In this document: positions 22,333-31,427 of the stretch, piece after piece
Layout: each line of letters begins with the position of its first letter
Position numbering within the stretch: the first letter of the stretch is position 1
Source: Lachnospiraceae bacterium
GTDB lineage: Bacteria > Bacillota > Clostridia > Lachnospirales > Lachnospiraceae
Assembly: GCA_024403235.1 (NCBI GenBank)
Contig: JAKSSF010000023.1
Coordinates: 1-36,864 of the forward strand
DNA: 36,864 bases
Reading direction: 5' to 3'
Program-made: the position numbers and the translations under genes
Notes under the pieces: model-generated
What the model was told of the DNA's origin: nothing
Database searches by the model: none
Seen by the model: only the letters and a program-made list of their open reading frames with translations

Positions 22333-23131
22333 AAAGAAGAAGGAAGATCTGCCACCGCCTTCCGCGGAGTGGATGGCCACATTCTCGGATTTGATGAACC
22401 TGCTGTTCTGTTTCTTCGTATTGCTGTTTTCTATGTCAACCGTAGATGCGCAGAAATTTGAATTGATTGCAGCATCCTTTTCCAGTACTTTCAGTATTTT
22501 TTCCGGAGGCGCGACTGCCATAGGAGATGGTATGTTAATCAGTAATGGCGTCAGCCAATTACATGAGCTGGATCAGTATATCAATAGTATTGGTAAAGCT
22601 GCAGAAAATTCAGAAGTATCTGATGCGTTGGATGAAATGCAGAAGAAAATCGAAGAAGAGCAGTTAAAAGAATCTGAAAAATTAGCAGAACGAATTGAAG
22701 AAGCGATTAATGAAAATCAATTGGATAATGAGATTGATATAGAATTTACATCCCAGTATGTACAGTTGACCTTAAAAGGTTCTATTTTATTTGACAGTGG
22801 TAGGGCAGAGCTGAAACAGGAAGCCTTATCTACCGTAGATAAGATTGGTTTGATTTTGGAACGATATGCAACCTCTACTATTGAGATTGAAGGACACACA
22901 GATAATGTGCCTATACATAACAGTCAGTTCGCTAGTAATGATGAACTGAGTAGTTTCCGTGCCCTTTCTATGTTTGAATATTTGGTAGACCATACTGCTT
23001 TATCACCGGCTAAGATTAAGCATTCCGGTCGTGGTGAGTATGTGCCCATAGCAGACAATAGTACCCAGGAAGGTCGGGCAAAGAATCGTCGAATCGAGAT
23101 TAAGATTTATAACTCCTTAAGTGGAGAATAG
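22325..23131 (+). CDS. motB: flagellar stator protein MotB/PomB
   Basis: Ion-conducting, peptidoglycan-anchored stator subunit. The start is ATG 22325, behind GGAGGTGG; GTG 22316 is inside that site. It has 268 residues. The single membrane segment holds the ion-carrying Asp22 in WMATFSDLMNLLFCFFVLLF. A plug/linker with coiled coil follows, then the OmpA-like domain (LFDSGRAELKQEAL, IEIEGHTDNVPI, NRRIEIKI) from ~155. The Cys-Phe-Phe pattern after the Asp resembles PomB/MotS, so sodium coupling is possible. It overlaps motA, matching the fixed stoichiometry of the complex. Confidence 0.95.
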   Translation: MAKKKKEDLPPPSAEWMATFSDLMNLLFCFFVLLFSMSTVDAQKFELIAASFSSTFSIFSGGATAIGDGMLISNGVSQLHELDQYINSIGKAAENSEVSDALDEMQKKIEEEQLKESEKLAERIEEAINENQLDNEIDIEFTSQYVQLTLKGSILFDSGRAELKQEALSTVDKIGLILERYATSTIEIEGHTDNVPIHNSQFASNDELSSFRALSMFEYLVDHTALSPAKIKHSGRGEYVPIADNSTQEGRAKNRRIEIKIYNSLSGE

Positions 23132-23138
23132 AAGAAAA

Positions 23139-23155
23139 GACTGTTTTGAACAGTC
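23139..23155 (+). other. hairpin abutting the fliL ribosome site
   Basis: GACTGTT (23139-23145) and AACAGTC (23149-23155) are perfect arms with a three-base loop. The AGGAGG of fliL begins at 23156. It could set the fliL translation level or stabilise the motB 3' end. Confidence 0.45.
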
Positions 23156-23167
23156 AGGAGGCTTTTC

Positions 23168-23692
23168 ATGAAAAGAAATATGTTATCTGTTTTGATATTA
23201 GCGCTGTTAATTGTGAATATTGCATTGACAGGATTCATGATGTTTTCTGTTCTTGGAACATCCAAGAAAACATCTGCATTAATTGATGACATTTCTACAG
23301 CATTAAGTTTAGAGTTGAAAAATCAGGAAGCGATTACAACAGAAGCTTCTGTAGCGGATGTGCCGATTGAAGATATTGAAACCTATCCTATCGAAGAGGA
23401 GTTGACCATTCCTTTGGCAGTTGGGGCAGATGGAAAAGCGCATTATTATTTGGTTTCTGTAACCTTATCCTTAAATATGAAGGATGCAGATTACAAGAAA
23501 TACGGTGCAACAGTAGCTACACAGGAAAACCTGATTAAGGGTGAAATTGTGAGTGTAATCAGCAGCCATACTTTGGAAGAAATCCAGGAGGATGTGGATA
23601 GTATTCGTATGGAGATTTTACAGAAAATTCAGAGTCTTTATCATTCTAAATTTATCTTTAATGTTACCTTTACAAAGGCTTTACCTCAATAA
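23168..23692 (+). CDS. fliL: flagellar basal body-associated protein FliL
   Basis: Single-pass membrane protein that rings the stator and supports its output under load. It has 174 residues, normal. The membrane segment is ~6-27 (LSVLILALLIVNIALTGFMMF). The extracytoplasmic C-terminal half has the family pattern YYLVSVTLSLNMKDADY, NLIKGEIVSVISSHTLEEI and KFIFNVTFTKALPQ at the end. AGGAGG is seven bases before the ATG. It follows motB after 36 bases, in keeping with its work beside the stator. Confidence 0.92.
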   Translation: MKRNMLSVLILALLIVNIALTGFMMFSVLGTSKKTSALIDDISTALSLELKNQEAITTEASVADVPIEDIETYPIEEELTIPLAVGADGKAHYYLVSVTLSLNMKDADYKKYGATVATQENLIKGEIVSVISSHTLEEIQEDVDSIRMEILQKIQSLYHSKFIFNVTFTKALPQ

Positions 23693-23730
23693 GAAGGACA
23701 AAGATTTGATAGGACGGGAGGTGAACCTAC

Positions 23731-24711
23731 TTGGGAGAGGTACTATCTCAAAGTGAGATTGATAACCTGCTCAACGCCCTAAGCAGCGGCGAGCTGGATA
23801 CAGAAGAAATACAAAAGAGCGAAGAGAAGAAAATCAAGAACTATGACTTCGCGAGACCTGCCAAGTTTTCAAAGGAACACCTTCGAACCTTGGAGATTAT
23901 TTATGAGCATTATGGAAGATTAGTGTCTACCAATCTTCCGGTATATTTAAGAAAAAATGTACAGGTTTCTGTAATGAGTTCCGAAACCGTAGTCTTTTCT
24001 GAATTTTCCAACGCCCTTGCCAATCCGGTTATTTTGGGTATTGTGAACTTTCATCCATTACCTGGCTCTATTATCGTTGAGTTACAAGCTAATTTAGGCT
24101 TCGCCATGGTAGATAGAATGCTGGGGGGACAAGGTTTACCATTAGATAAGAGCAGGGATTTTTCCGCCATAGAGTTAACCATTATTGAAAAAATGATGGT
24201 GCTTTGTATGCAACTCATGAAGGATCCCTGGAAGAATGTTATAGATGTAGATCCTTTTTTGGAACGAATTGAGACTAATCCACAGTTTGCACAGATCATT
24301 TCTCCAACGGATATGATTGCAATCGTTACCTTAAATATCAAAATAGGGGATGTAGAAGGCTTTATGAATATCTGCCTGCCCTATTTTACAGTAGAAACGG
24401 TAATGGATAAGTTGAATACCAAATACTGGTTCTCCACCATGCAGGAGATTTCTGATGAAAATTATCAGCAGTATGTGGAAGCCATGATTCGTAAGGCCAA
24501 TGTTCCTATTAAGGCGTATATGGGAACGGCCCAAATTACAGTAAATGATTTTGTGAATCTCCAGATTGGAGACATTATCAGATTGGATACAAAAACAGAC
24601 TCAGAGTTATCTGTGTATGTTGGAAATATGAAGAAATTTACAGCCATGCCCGGTACCAGTGGTGAAAAATATGCAGTACGGGTAACCAATGTAATAAGAG
24701 AGGAGGAGTAG
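23731..24711 (+). CDS. fliM: flagellar motor switch protein FliM
   Basis: Switch-ring protein that receives phospho-CheY and sets rotation sense. The start is TTG 23731 with a near-ideal GGGAGGTGA six bases upstream; no suitable ATG exists. It has 326 residues. The N-terminal CheY-P-binding peptide is VLSQSEIDNLLNALSSG. The middle CheC-like domain binds FliG, and the C-terminal SpoA domain starts around 250 (VPIKAYMGTAQITVNDFVNLQIGDIIRL). It is four bases before fliY, so the two switch genes are coupled. Confidence 0.96.
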   Translation: MGEVLSQSEIDNLLNALSSGELDTEEIQKSEEKKIKNYDFARPAKFSKEHLRTLEIIYEHYGRLVSTNLPVYLRKNVQVSVMSSETVVFSEFSNALANPVILGIVNFHPLPGSIIVELQANLGFAMVDRMLGGQGLPLDKSRDFSAIELTIIEKMMVLCMQLMKDPWKNVIDVDPFLERIETNPQFAQIISPTDMIAIVTLNIKIGDVEGFMNICLPYFTVETVMDKLNTKYWFSTMQEISDENYQQYVEAMIRKANVPIKAYMGTAQITVNDFVNLQIGDIIRLDTKTDSELSVYVGNMKKFTAMPGTSGEKYAVRVTNVIREEE

Positions 24712-24715
24712 ACAA

Positions 24716-25912
24716 ATGGATGGAATGTTATCCCAAGATGAAATCAATGCCTTAATAGGCGGGATGACTGCAGAAGCAGATGACGCATCATCTGCAGACG
24801 GTGGCTCATCATTTGTTTTATCCGATACAGAAAAAGACGCCGTAGGGGAAGTTGCAAATATCAGTATGGGTACTTCAGCAACTACTCTATACTCTCTGGT
24901 AAACCAAAAGGTAGATATTTCTACACCGGTTGTTTCTGTTGCAACCTGGGAAAATGTATTGGAGTATTATGAGAAACCCTGTGTATTTATACAGATTAAA
25001 TATACAGTGGGCTTAGATGGAAGTAATATTCTTATCTTAAAAGAGCATGATGTTAAGGTTATCACCGACTTAATGATGGGTGGTGATGGTACCAATACCG
25101 ACGGTGAATTAGGGGAATTGCATTTGAGTGCCATTTCTGAAGCGATGAATCAGATGATGGGTTCTGCAGCTACTTCCCTTTCCCAGATGCTTGGAGAGAT
25201 GATTGATATTAGTCCCCCAGAAGCAAGCTTGGTGGATTTACAGGACTTGAGTGCTGCAAATGAGATCGATAGTTTCCTGGCAGGTGAATTTGTAAAAATC
25301 AGTTTTAACATGCAGATTGGTGATTTAATAGATTCTACCTTGTTACAGTTGTATCCGATTGATTTTGCCAAACGTTTGGTAAGTACCTTTATGTCAGAAT
25401 CTATGGGAGGCTCTTCTGAACCCGCACCAGCACCGGCACCTGCACCAGCAGCACCGGAACCGGCTCCATATACTCCACCAGCTGTAGATCCAATGACACA
25501 GCCAGCCATGGATCCGAGTATGGGAATGGCTGGTATGGGAATGCCTATGGGTATGCCACAAATGGGTATGGCTCCAATGGGAATGCCTATGGGTATGCCA
25601 CAGCAAACAATGCAGAATGTAAATTATCAGCCTGCACAGTTCCAAAGCTTCTCGCCGGATATTGCAGCCATTACCAGCAACGAAAATATTGGCTTGATTA
25701 TGGATGTGCCGTTACAGGTTACTGTAGAGTTAGGCCGTACTTCAAAGTCTATTTCAGAAATTTTGGATTTCGCTCCCGGTACGATTGTGGAGTTGGATAA
25801 AATCGCCGGTGAACCGGTAGATGTCCTGGTAAATGGTAAATTTGTTGCCAAAGGTGAAGTAGTAGTTATTGAAGAAAGCTTTGGTATTCGAATCACAGAA
25901 ATTGTGAAATAG
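24716..25912 (+). CDS. fliY: flagellar switch phosphatase FliY (CheC-FliN fusion)
   Basis: Switch component that also dephosphorylates CheY-P in Firmicutes. It has 398 residues. An N-terminal CheY-binding peptide (MLSQDEINALIGG) leads a CheC-like domain with two intact phosphatase sites, D-x3-E-x2-N-x22-P (DAVGEVAN) and S-x3-E-x2-N-x22-P (SAISEAMN). A Pro/Ala then Met/Gly/Pro linker covers ~235-305, including a duplicated MGMPMGMPQ block. The C-terminal FliN/SpoA domain (~320-398) contains MDVPLQVTVELGRTSKSI and GTIVELDKIAGEPVDVLVNGK. B. subtilis has cheY next; here fliO follows. Confidence 0.95.
   Translation: MDGMLSQDEINALIGGMTAEADDASSADGGSSFVLSDTEKDAVGEVANISMGTSATTLYSLVNQKVDISTPVVSVATWENVLEYYEKPCVFIQIKYTVGLDGSNILILKEHDVKVITDLMMGGDGTNTDGELGELHLSAISEAMNQMMGSAATSLSQMLGEMIDISPPEASLVDLQDLSAANEIDSFLAGEFVKISFNMQIGDLIDSTLLQLYPIDFAKRLVSTFMSESMGGSSEPAPAPAPAPAAPEPAPYTPPAVDPMTQPAMDPSMGMAGMGMPMGMPQMGMAPMGMPMGMPQQTMQNVNYQPAQFQSFSPDIAAITSNENIGLIMDVPLQVTVELGRTSKSISEILDFAPGTIVELDKIAGEPVDVLVNGKFVAKGEVVVIEESFGIRITEIVK
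25535..25602 (+). repeat. 42-bp direct repeat in the fliY linker
   Basis: A 26-base string at 25535-25560 recurs exactly at 25577-25602, giving a 42-base (in-frame) period. It encodes Met-Gly-Met-Pro units of the linker. Such a repeat can expand or contract by slippage without breaking the frame. Confidence 0.85.
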
Positions 25913-25935
25913 GGTTTTAGAGAGCATTAGAATAC

Positions 25936-26298
25936 ATGTTATTGACTGGATTTTCAACCATTAACAGCATAGCGCAGTTTTTTACTATCCTTGTGATTTT
26001 TTTGTTTGTCTTAGGAATCACCTATTTCGCTACCAGATTTGTAGCAAAGTATCAAAAGGATAGTATGGTTTCCGGAAATATGGAGGTGCTGGAAAGCCTT
26101 CGTTTGGGAAACGGAAAGGTACTGCAACTTGTACGGGCAGTGGATAAATATTTTGTTATTGCCCTGGGTAAGGATACCGTTACCATGTTGGTGGAAGTAG
26201 ATTCGGCACAAATTCAGAAGGTAGAAATGCAAGACGGAAAACCTTTGGATTTCAAAGAGATTCTTTCGAATGCTAAGAATAGTCTGAATGGGAAATGA
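25936..26298 (+). CDS. fliO: flagellar biosynthesis protein FliO
   Basis: Small membrane chaperone for assembly of the FliP export ring. It has 120 residues. One membrane segment lies at ~12-34 (AQFFTILVIFLFVLGITYFATRFV). The short cytoplasmic domain has the family pattern MEVLESLRLGNGKVLQLVRAVDKYFVIALGKDTVTMLVEV. The ribosome site is weak (TTAGAGAG), which fits the low amounts needed. It lies between fliY and fliP as in most Firmicutes. Confidence 0.92.
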   Translation: MLLTGFSTINSIAQFFTILVIFLFVLGITYFATRFVAKYQKDSMVSGNMEVLESLRLGNGKVLQLVRAVDKYFVIALGKDTVTMLVEVDSAQIQKVEMQDGKPLDFKEILSNAKNSLNGK

Positions 26299-26318
26299 TA
26301 CAAACATAAGAGGAACAC

Positions 26319-27197
26319 ATGAGATTTTTGAACGTTTCCAAAATAAACATAATGAAGTGGATATGCCTACTGTTAACGGTGGGCATTTTCTGCATTTCTA
26401 GTACATTTCCAGTTTATGCCAGTGCTACTGTACAAAGTGGCGCTACCGGAGCTACCGGAACAACGGAGAATCAGACCGTGATTAATCCGCCTGGTACATC
26501 CGATGCAGAGGAACTGGGAGAACTAAATATCACCAATGATATGACGGTGACAGTACGAGGAACCAATGGGGAACTGAATTCTGCACTCAGAATTTTACTG
26601 ACGCTTACAATGATTGCACTGGCTCCGGTGCTAATCATTCTGTTAACCTCTTTTACCAGAATTATCATTGTGCTTCATTTTGTCAGAAATGCATTAAATA
26701 CACAAACTGCACCGCCCAACCAGGTAATTGTAGGGTTAGCGTTGTTTTTAACCTGGTTCATTATGAATCCGATTTTTACACAAATTAATACAGAAGCCTT
26801 AAAGCCTTTGGACAATGGAGAAATTACGCAAGAAGAAGCCTTTGAGAAGGGGATGGAACCTTTAAGGGAGTTTATGTATCGCCAGACTCAGGTGAAAGAT
26901 GTGAATATGTTTTTAGATATTGCCGGAGAGGAATGGGATGGGGAACTTTCCGATATCAGTAATGCAGTTCTCGTGCCAAGCTTTATTGTCAGTGAAATGC
27001 GAACCGCTTTTATTATCGGTTTCATTATTTATATCCCCTTTATTGTCATAGATATGGTAGTGGCTTCGACCTTGATGAGTATGGGTATGATGATGTTACC
27101 ACCTACCACCATTTCTATGCCTTTTAAGATTTTGTTGTTTGTATTAGCAGACGGTTGGAACTTAGTCATTGGTAATTTGGTAAAGACCTTTTACTAG
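26319..27197 (+). CDS. fliP: flagellar export gate protein FliP
   Basis: Five FliP subunits form the core of the FliPQR export gate. It has 292 residues. A cleavable signal peptide ends near SSTFPVYASA (residues 1-~35), a Ser/Thr/Gly-rich stretch follows, and then four membrane segments. Signatures: LILLTSFTRIIIVLHFVRNALNTQTAPPNQVIVGLALFLTWFIM and IPFIVIDMVVASTLMSMGMMMLPPTTISMPFKILLFVLADGWNLV, near-invariant in the family. The ribosome site AAGAGGAA is moderate. An internal ATG at 26352 would also leave a signal peptide. Confidence 0.96.
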   Translation: MRFLNVSKINIMKWICLLLTVGIFCISSTFPVYASATVQSGATGATGTTENQTVINPPGTSDAEELGELNITNDMTVTVRGTNGELNSALRILLTLTMIALAPVLIILLTSFTRIIIVLHFVRNALNTQTAPPNQVIVGLALFLTWFIMNPIFTQINTEALKPLDNGEITQEEAFEKGMEPLREFMYRQTQVKDVNMFLDIAGEEWDGELSDISNAVLVPSFIVSEMRTAFIIGFIIYIPFIVIDMVVASTLMSMGMMMLPPTTISMPFKILLFVLADGWNLVIGNLVKTFY

Positions 27198-27209
27198 TAA
27201 GGAGTTGTT

Positions 27210-27479
27210 ATGACAATTGATGACGTAATGCTCATTGGAAATCATGCATTATATACCATTATTATTTGCGCCGCACCGGTATTGCTTGTATCCCTGGTCA
27301 TTGGTTTGGCTGTCAGTATTTTTCAGACCGTAACCAGTATTCAGGAACAAACTTTAACCTTTGTACCTAAGGTGCTTGGTATTTTTATTGCCCTTGCCTT
27401 ATTTGGACAATGGATGTTAAATACCATGGCAGGATTTTTGGCAGATTTGTGGGCAGATTTTTCCATTTATATTCGATAG
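27210..27479 (+). CDS. fliQ: flagellar export gate protein FliQ
   Basis: Four FliQ hairpins wrap the FliP-FliR gate. It has 89 residues, exact family size, with two membrane helices (~15-38 and ~52-75). The typical motif VSIFQTVTSIQEQTLTFVPKVLGIFIAL spans the loop between them. AAGGAG is about seven bases before the ATG. fliR starts three bases after its stop. Confidence 0.96.
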   Translation: MTIDDVMLIGNHALYTIIICAAPVLLVSLVIGLAVSIFQTVTSIQEQTLTFVPKVLGIFIALALFGQWMLNTMAGFLADLWADFSIYIR

Positions 27480-27482
27480 CGT

Positions 27483-28262
27483 ATGATTCATTATTCTTTT
27501 AGTTTAAATGATTTAGAATATTTTTTACTGATTCTTGTTCGCTGTGCCAGTTTTATTTTTATTGCTCCTTTCTTTTCCATGAATGGAGTGCCGGCCAGAG
27601 TGCGGGCAGGATTAAGTATCTTTTTAGCCATTCTGCTTTACTCTGTTACTAGCAGAGTGGATGTAGAATACAGTTCTGTATTTACCTATGCGTTGCTGGT
27701 TTTAAAAGAAACCATTACAGGACTACTGATTGGCTATAGTACGACCATTTGTACTTCTGTGGTTTCTTTTGCTGGTCGTATTATTGATATGGAAGTAGGG
27801 TTAAGTATGATTAGTTTAATGGACCCTACCACAAGACAGGAGACAAGTATTACCGGTGTGTATTATCAATATGCATTTACTTTGATGATGATTATTTCCG
27901 GTATGTATCAATATATTTTGAAAGCATTTGCGGAGACCTATACCTTGATTCCGGTGAATGGAGCTATCTTTCATTCGGATAAACTAATGGCAGCTATGAT
28001 ACAGTTTATGTCTAGCTATATTATGATTGGTTTTCGTATCTGTTTACCTGTATTTGCAGTGATGATGATTCTCAATGCAGTACTGGGTATTATGGCAAAG
28101 GTTGCACCACAGATGAATATGTTTTCTGTAGGTATGCAGCTGAAAGTTTTGGTAGGCTTGGGCATTTTGTTTTTTACAACCAGTATGCTTCCCGGCTTAT
28201 CGGATTACATTTTTACAATGATGAAACAGATGACGGTGGCGTTTGTGGAGGCGATCATGTGA
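27483..28262 (+). CDS. fliR: flagellar export gate protein FliR
   Basis: Single-copy gate subunit that completes the FliPQR helix. It has 259 residues and about six hydrophobic segments. Motifs: FLLILVRCASFIFIAPFFSMNGVPARVRAGLSI near the start and IISGMYQYILKAFAETYTLIPV in the middle. There is no clear ribosome site after the three-base gap from fliQ, so translation probably depends on ribosomes arriving from fliQ. The stop overlaps the GTG of flhB by four bases. Confidence 0.95.
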   Translation: MIHYSFSLNDLEYFLLILVRCASFIFIAPFFSMNGVPARVRAGLSIFLAILLYSVTSRVDVEYSSVFTYALLVLKETITGLLIGYSTTICTSVVSFAGRIIDMEVGLSMISLMDPTTRQETSITGVYYQYAFTLMMIISGMYQYILKAFAETYTLIPVNGAIFHSDKLMAAMIQFMSSYIMIGFRICLPVFAVMMILNAVLGIMAKVAPQMNMFSVGMQLKVLVGLGILFFTTSMLPGLSDYIFTMMKQMTVAFVEAIM

Positions 28263-29380
28263 TTTTAGAATATAATCTGCAGTTCTTCGCCAAAGATGGT
28301 CCCGGTGGAGAAAAAACAGAGCCCGCTACCCAGAAAAAATTAGACGATGCCAGAAAAGAAGGCCAGGTTGCGAAATCCAAAGAAATTACAAATGGAATCA
28401 GTCTGTTGGCCTTGTTTTTGCTGTTAAAATTTTGGATAGGGCATATGGGCGTTAGCTTTATGGAACTATTCGGCATCAATTATAATCAGATTCCGGATAT
28501 GGTGACTTTATTAGAAGGCACCAGACCTACCAGAGGCTTGGCATTTATGTGCAGAGAAGCCATCTGGGATTTGGCTTTGATTATTTTACCTATTTTACTG
28601 TTAGGGTATGCGGTAGCCTTTGTGGGAGATTTGATTCAGGTACGGTGGAAGCCAACTGCCAAGCCTTTGCAACCAAAGTTTTCCAAGTTAAATCCCATTA
28701 ATGGATTTAAAAAAATATTTTCTGCCAACTCTTTGGTGGAATTATTAAAGGCCATTGTAAAAATTTTTATTATAGGATACATAGCCTATAGCTTTTTGAA
28801 GGATAAATGGAATCAGCTGTTTTTACTGTATGACATGTCTGTAATGGATTCCCTGAAATTAATCGGGAAAACCGTAACAGACTTAGGCATTCGTATTTCT
28901 CTGGTGTATATGCTTTTTGCTTTTGCAGACTTTGCCTATCAAAAATGGAAGTTTTCAGAAGATATGAAAATGACCAAGCAGGAAGTAAAGGATGAGTATA
29001 AAAACCAGGAAGGTGATCCCCAGATTAAGGGAAAAATCCGGCAGCGAATGCAGGAAGCTTCCAGACGCCGTATGATGCAGGCTTTACCGGAAGCAGACGT
29101 GGTTATTACAAACCCGACCCATTATGCAGTGGCAATCAAATATGATTCCACTCAGTATACTGCCCCTATCGTTCTGGCAAAGGGACAGGATTACATGGCA
29201 CAAAAAATCAAAGAAATTGCCAGAGAACATGAAATAGAAATTGTAGAGAATAAACCTTTAGCCCGTATGCTGTATGCCAATGTAGAAATCGGAGAGATGG
29301 TACCTCCGGAATTATATCAGGCAGTGGCAGAAGTATTGGCAATGGTATATCACATGCAGAAAGGAAGTGGCGGTAGATGA
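28259..29380 (+). CDS. flhB: flagellar export switch protein FlhB
   Basis: Export-gate protein whose self-cleavage changes substrate class from rod/hook to filament after FliK signals. It has 373 residues. The start is GTG 28259, overlapping the fliR stop, with GGAGG upstream. The N-terminal KTEPATQKKLDDARKEGQVAKS motif leads to four membrane segments (~30-210). The cytoplasmic domain carries the autocleavage site NPTH at about Asn285-His288, intact. It overlaps flhA by four bases. Confidence 0.96.
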   Translation: MILEYNLQFFAKDGPGGEKTEPATQKKLDDARKEGQVAKSKEITNGISLLALFLLLKFWIGHMGVSFMELFGINYNQIPDMVTLLEGTRPTRGLAFMCREAIWDLALIILPILLLGYAVAFVGDLIQVRWKPTAKPLQPKFSKLNPINGFKKIFSANSLVELLKAIVKIFIIGYIAYSFLKDKWNQLFLLYDMSVMDSLKLIGKTVTDLGIRISLVYMLFAFADFAYQKWKFSEDMKMTKQEVKDEYKNQEGDPQIKGKIRQRMQEASRRRMMQALPEADVVITNPTHYAVAIKYDSTQYTAPIVLAKGQDYMAQKIKEIAREHEIEIVENKPLARMLYANVEIGEMVPPELYQAVAEVLAMVYHMQKGSGGR

Positions 29381-31410
29381 GAAAAGCGGACGTAGGAATA
29401 GCCTTATATATACTTGCGGCTTTTGTTATGTTCATTATTTCTATCCCCTCCTGGACTTTGGATATTTTACTGGCTTTCAACATGGCCATTGCTTTTACGG
29501 TCATGTTTACCAGTATGTTTGTTAAAGAAGTGTTGGACTTATCCTTTTATCCAACCATTTTGTTATTTACCACAATCTTTCGAATTGCCCTGAATGTTTC
29601 TTCCACCAAGTTGATTTTAACAACAGGGGATCCGGGAAACGTAGTAGCTACCTTTGGTCAGTATGTAGGTGGCGGTAATCTGATTGTTGGTGTGATTGTA
29701 TTTATTATTTTGATATTGATCCAGTTTATGGTTATCAATAAAGGTTCTGAGCGTGTGGCTGAGGTTACCGCCAGATTTACTTTGGATGCTATGCCCGGTA
29801 AACAGATGGCTATCGATGCGGACTTAAATACCGGTGCGATTACAGATGCAGAGGCAAAAAAACGTCGTGATAAGATTCAGGAAGAGGCAAGCTTCTTCGG
29901 TTCCATGGATGGTGCTGTAAAGTATGTAAAAGGAGATGCCACAGCAGGTCTTGTCATTACCGTTGTCAATATGGTAGGGGGCATCGCTATGGGGGTGCTC
30001 TATCGTGGTATGGATGTTTCCACTGCTATAAATCAATATACCATTTTAACCATCGGAGATGGTCTGGTTAGCCAGATTCCTTCCCTGTTGATTTCTTTGT
30101 CTACCGGTATTTTGGTTACCAAGGGTAGTAAGGAGGCAGACTTTGGTTCTGCTTTAATTGGACAGTTAACAGGTATCCCTAAGGTATTATATTTGGTAGG
30201 TGCTACCTTAACGATTTTAGGGTTGGTTACCCCATTAAACCCTATTATTTTTGTGGGCATGGGCATGATTTTTGTGGTAGTAGGCAGAATGATGGAAGGC
30301 ACCATGGAAACCGCCAAGATCGAAGCTGAAACGGAGCAGGAAGAAATTGCGGCAGAGGAAATTCGTCAGCCGGAAAATGTCAATACTTTGTTGCAGGTGG
30401 ATCCTATCGAGTTGGAATTTGGTTATGGTATTATTCCATTGGCAGATGTGAACCAGGGTGGCGATTTATTGGATCGTGTGGTTATGATTCGTCGTCAGGT
30501 GGCCTTGGAACTTGGTACAGTAGTGCCTATTATTCGTTTGAGAGATAACATTCAGTTAAATCCGAACCAGTATATTATTAAAATCAAAGGCATACAGGTT
30601 AGTGAAGGAGAAATTCTTTTCGACCATTATATGGCTATGAATCCTGGCTTTGTGGAAGAAGAGATTGCAGGCATTCCTACTTTTGAGCCATCCTTCCATT
30701 TACCTGCTATTTGGATTACAGAAGGACAGAGAGAACGGGCAGAAAGTCTTGGCTATACAGTAGTAGATCCGCCGTCCATTATTGCAACCCATTTGACAGA
30801 GATTATCCGCCAGCACATCGCAGAACTGTTGACCAGACAGGATGTACAGAACCTGGTAAACAATTTGAAGGACAACAATCCGGCTCTTGTGGACGAACTG
30901 GTACCAAAGCTTTTGGGTCTTGGAGAAATCCAAAAGGTATTGCAGAATTTGTTAAGCGAAGGTATTTCCATTCGAGATTTGCTTACCATTTTTGAAACCT
31001 TGGCAGATTATGCAGCCAGCAGCCGAGATACGGATATTTTAACGGAATATGTGCGGCAGGCATTAAAACGAGCCATTTCCAATAAGTATTTCCCACCCAA
31101 TGAAACTACCAGTGTGGTAACTTTGGATCCACAGGTGGAGCAACAGATTATGCAAAGTGTGAAGCAGACCGAGCAGGGAGCTTATTTAACCCTGGATCCG
31201 GAAACTACCAAAGCAATTGTTGCGTCCATGCAGGCAGAAGTCGGGAAACTGGAAAATATGGGCAAGAATCCCATTGTCATTACATCGCCCATTGTGCGTA
31301 TGTATTTCAAACGATTAACAGAAGAGTATTATCGTGATTTGATTGTAGTAAGTTACAATGAAATAGATTCCAATATTGAATTACAGTCTGTTGGAATGAT
31401 TACGGTTTAA
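29377..31410 (+). CDS. flhA: flagellar export gate protein FlhA
   Basis: Nonameric ring at the mouth of the export gate that takes up ion-driven transport and docks chaperones. It has 677 residues, normal. About eight membrane segments cover ~5-310 with the FHIPEP-type loop (NVSSTKLILTTGDPGNVVATFGQYVGGGNLIVG and DAMPGKQMAIDADLNTGAI). The large cytoplasmic domain follows, starting around 340 (LLQVDPIELEFGYGIIPLAD). The start overlaps the flhB stop, with AAGGAAG upstream. Confidence 0.97.
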   Translation: MRKADVGIALYILAAFVMFIISIPSWTLDILLAFNMAIAFTVMFTSMFVKEVLDLSFYPTILLFTTIFRIALNVSSTKLILTTGDPGNVVATFGQYVGGGNLIVGVIVFIILILIQFMVINKGSERVAEVTARFTLDAMPGKQMAIDADLNTGAITDAEAKKRRDKIQEEASFFGSMDGAVKYVKGDATAGLVITVVNMVGGIAMGVLYRGMDVSTAINQYTILTIGDGLVSQIPSLLISLSTGILVTKGSKEADFGSALIGQLTGIPKVLYLVGATLTILGLVTPLNPIIFVGMGMIFVVVGRMMEGTMETAKIEAETEQEEIAAEEIRQPENVNTLLQVDPIELEFGYGIIPLADVNQGGDLLDRVVMIRRQVALELGTVVPIIRLRDNIQLNPNQYIIKIKGIQVSEGEILFDHYMAMNPGFVEEEIAGIPTFEPSFHLPAIWITEGQRERAESLGYTVVDPPSIIATHLTEIIRQHIAELLTRQDVQNLVNNLKDNNPALVDELVPKLLGLGEIQKVLQNLLSEGISIRDLLTIFETLADYAASSRDTDILTEYVRQALKRAISNKYFPPNETTSVVTLDPQVEQQIMQSVKQTEQGAYLTLDPETTKAIVASMQAEVGKLENMGKNPIVITSPIVRMYFKRLTEEYYRDLIVVSYNEIDSNIELQSVGMITV

Positions 31411-31427
31411 TGGAGATATGACCCCTT

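Noticed and set aside
26949-26956. TCCGATAT inside fliP, a sigma-28 -10-like string
   Set aside because: No TAAA-type -35 at the correct distance.
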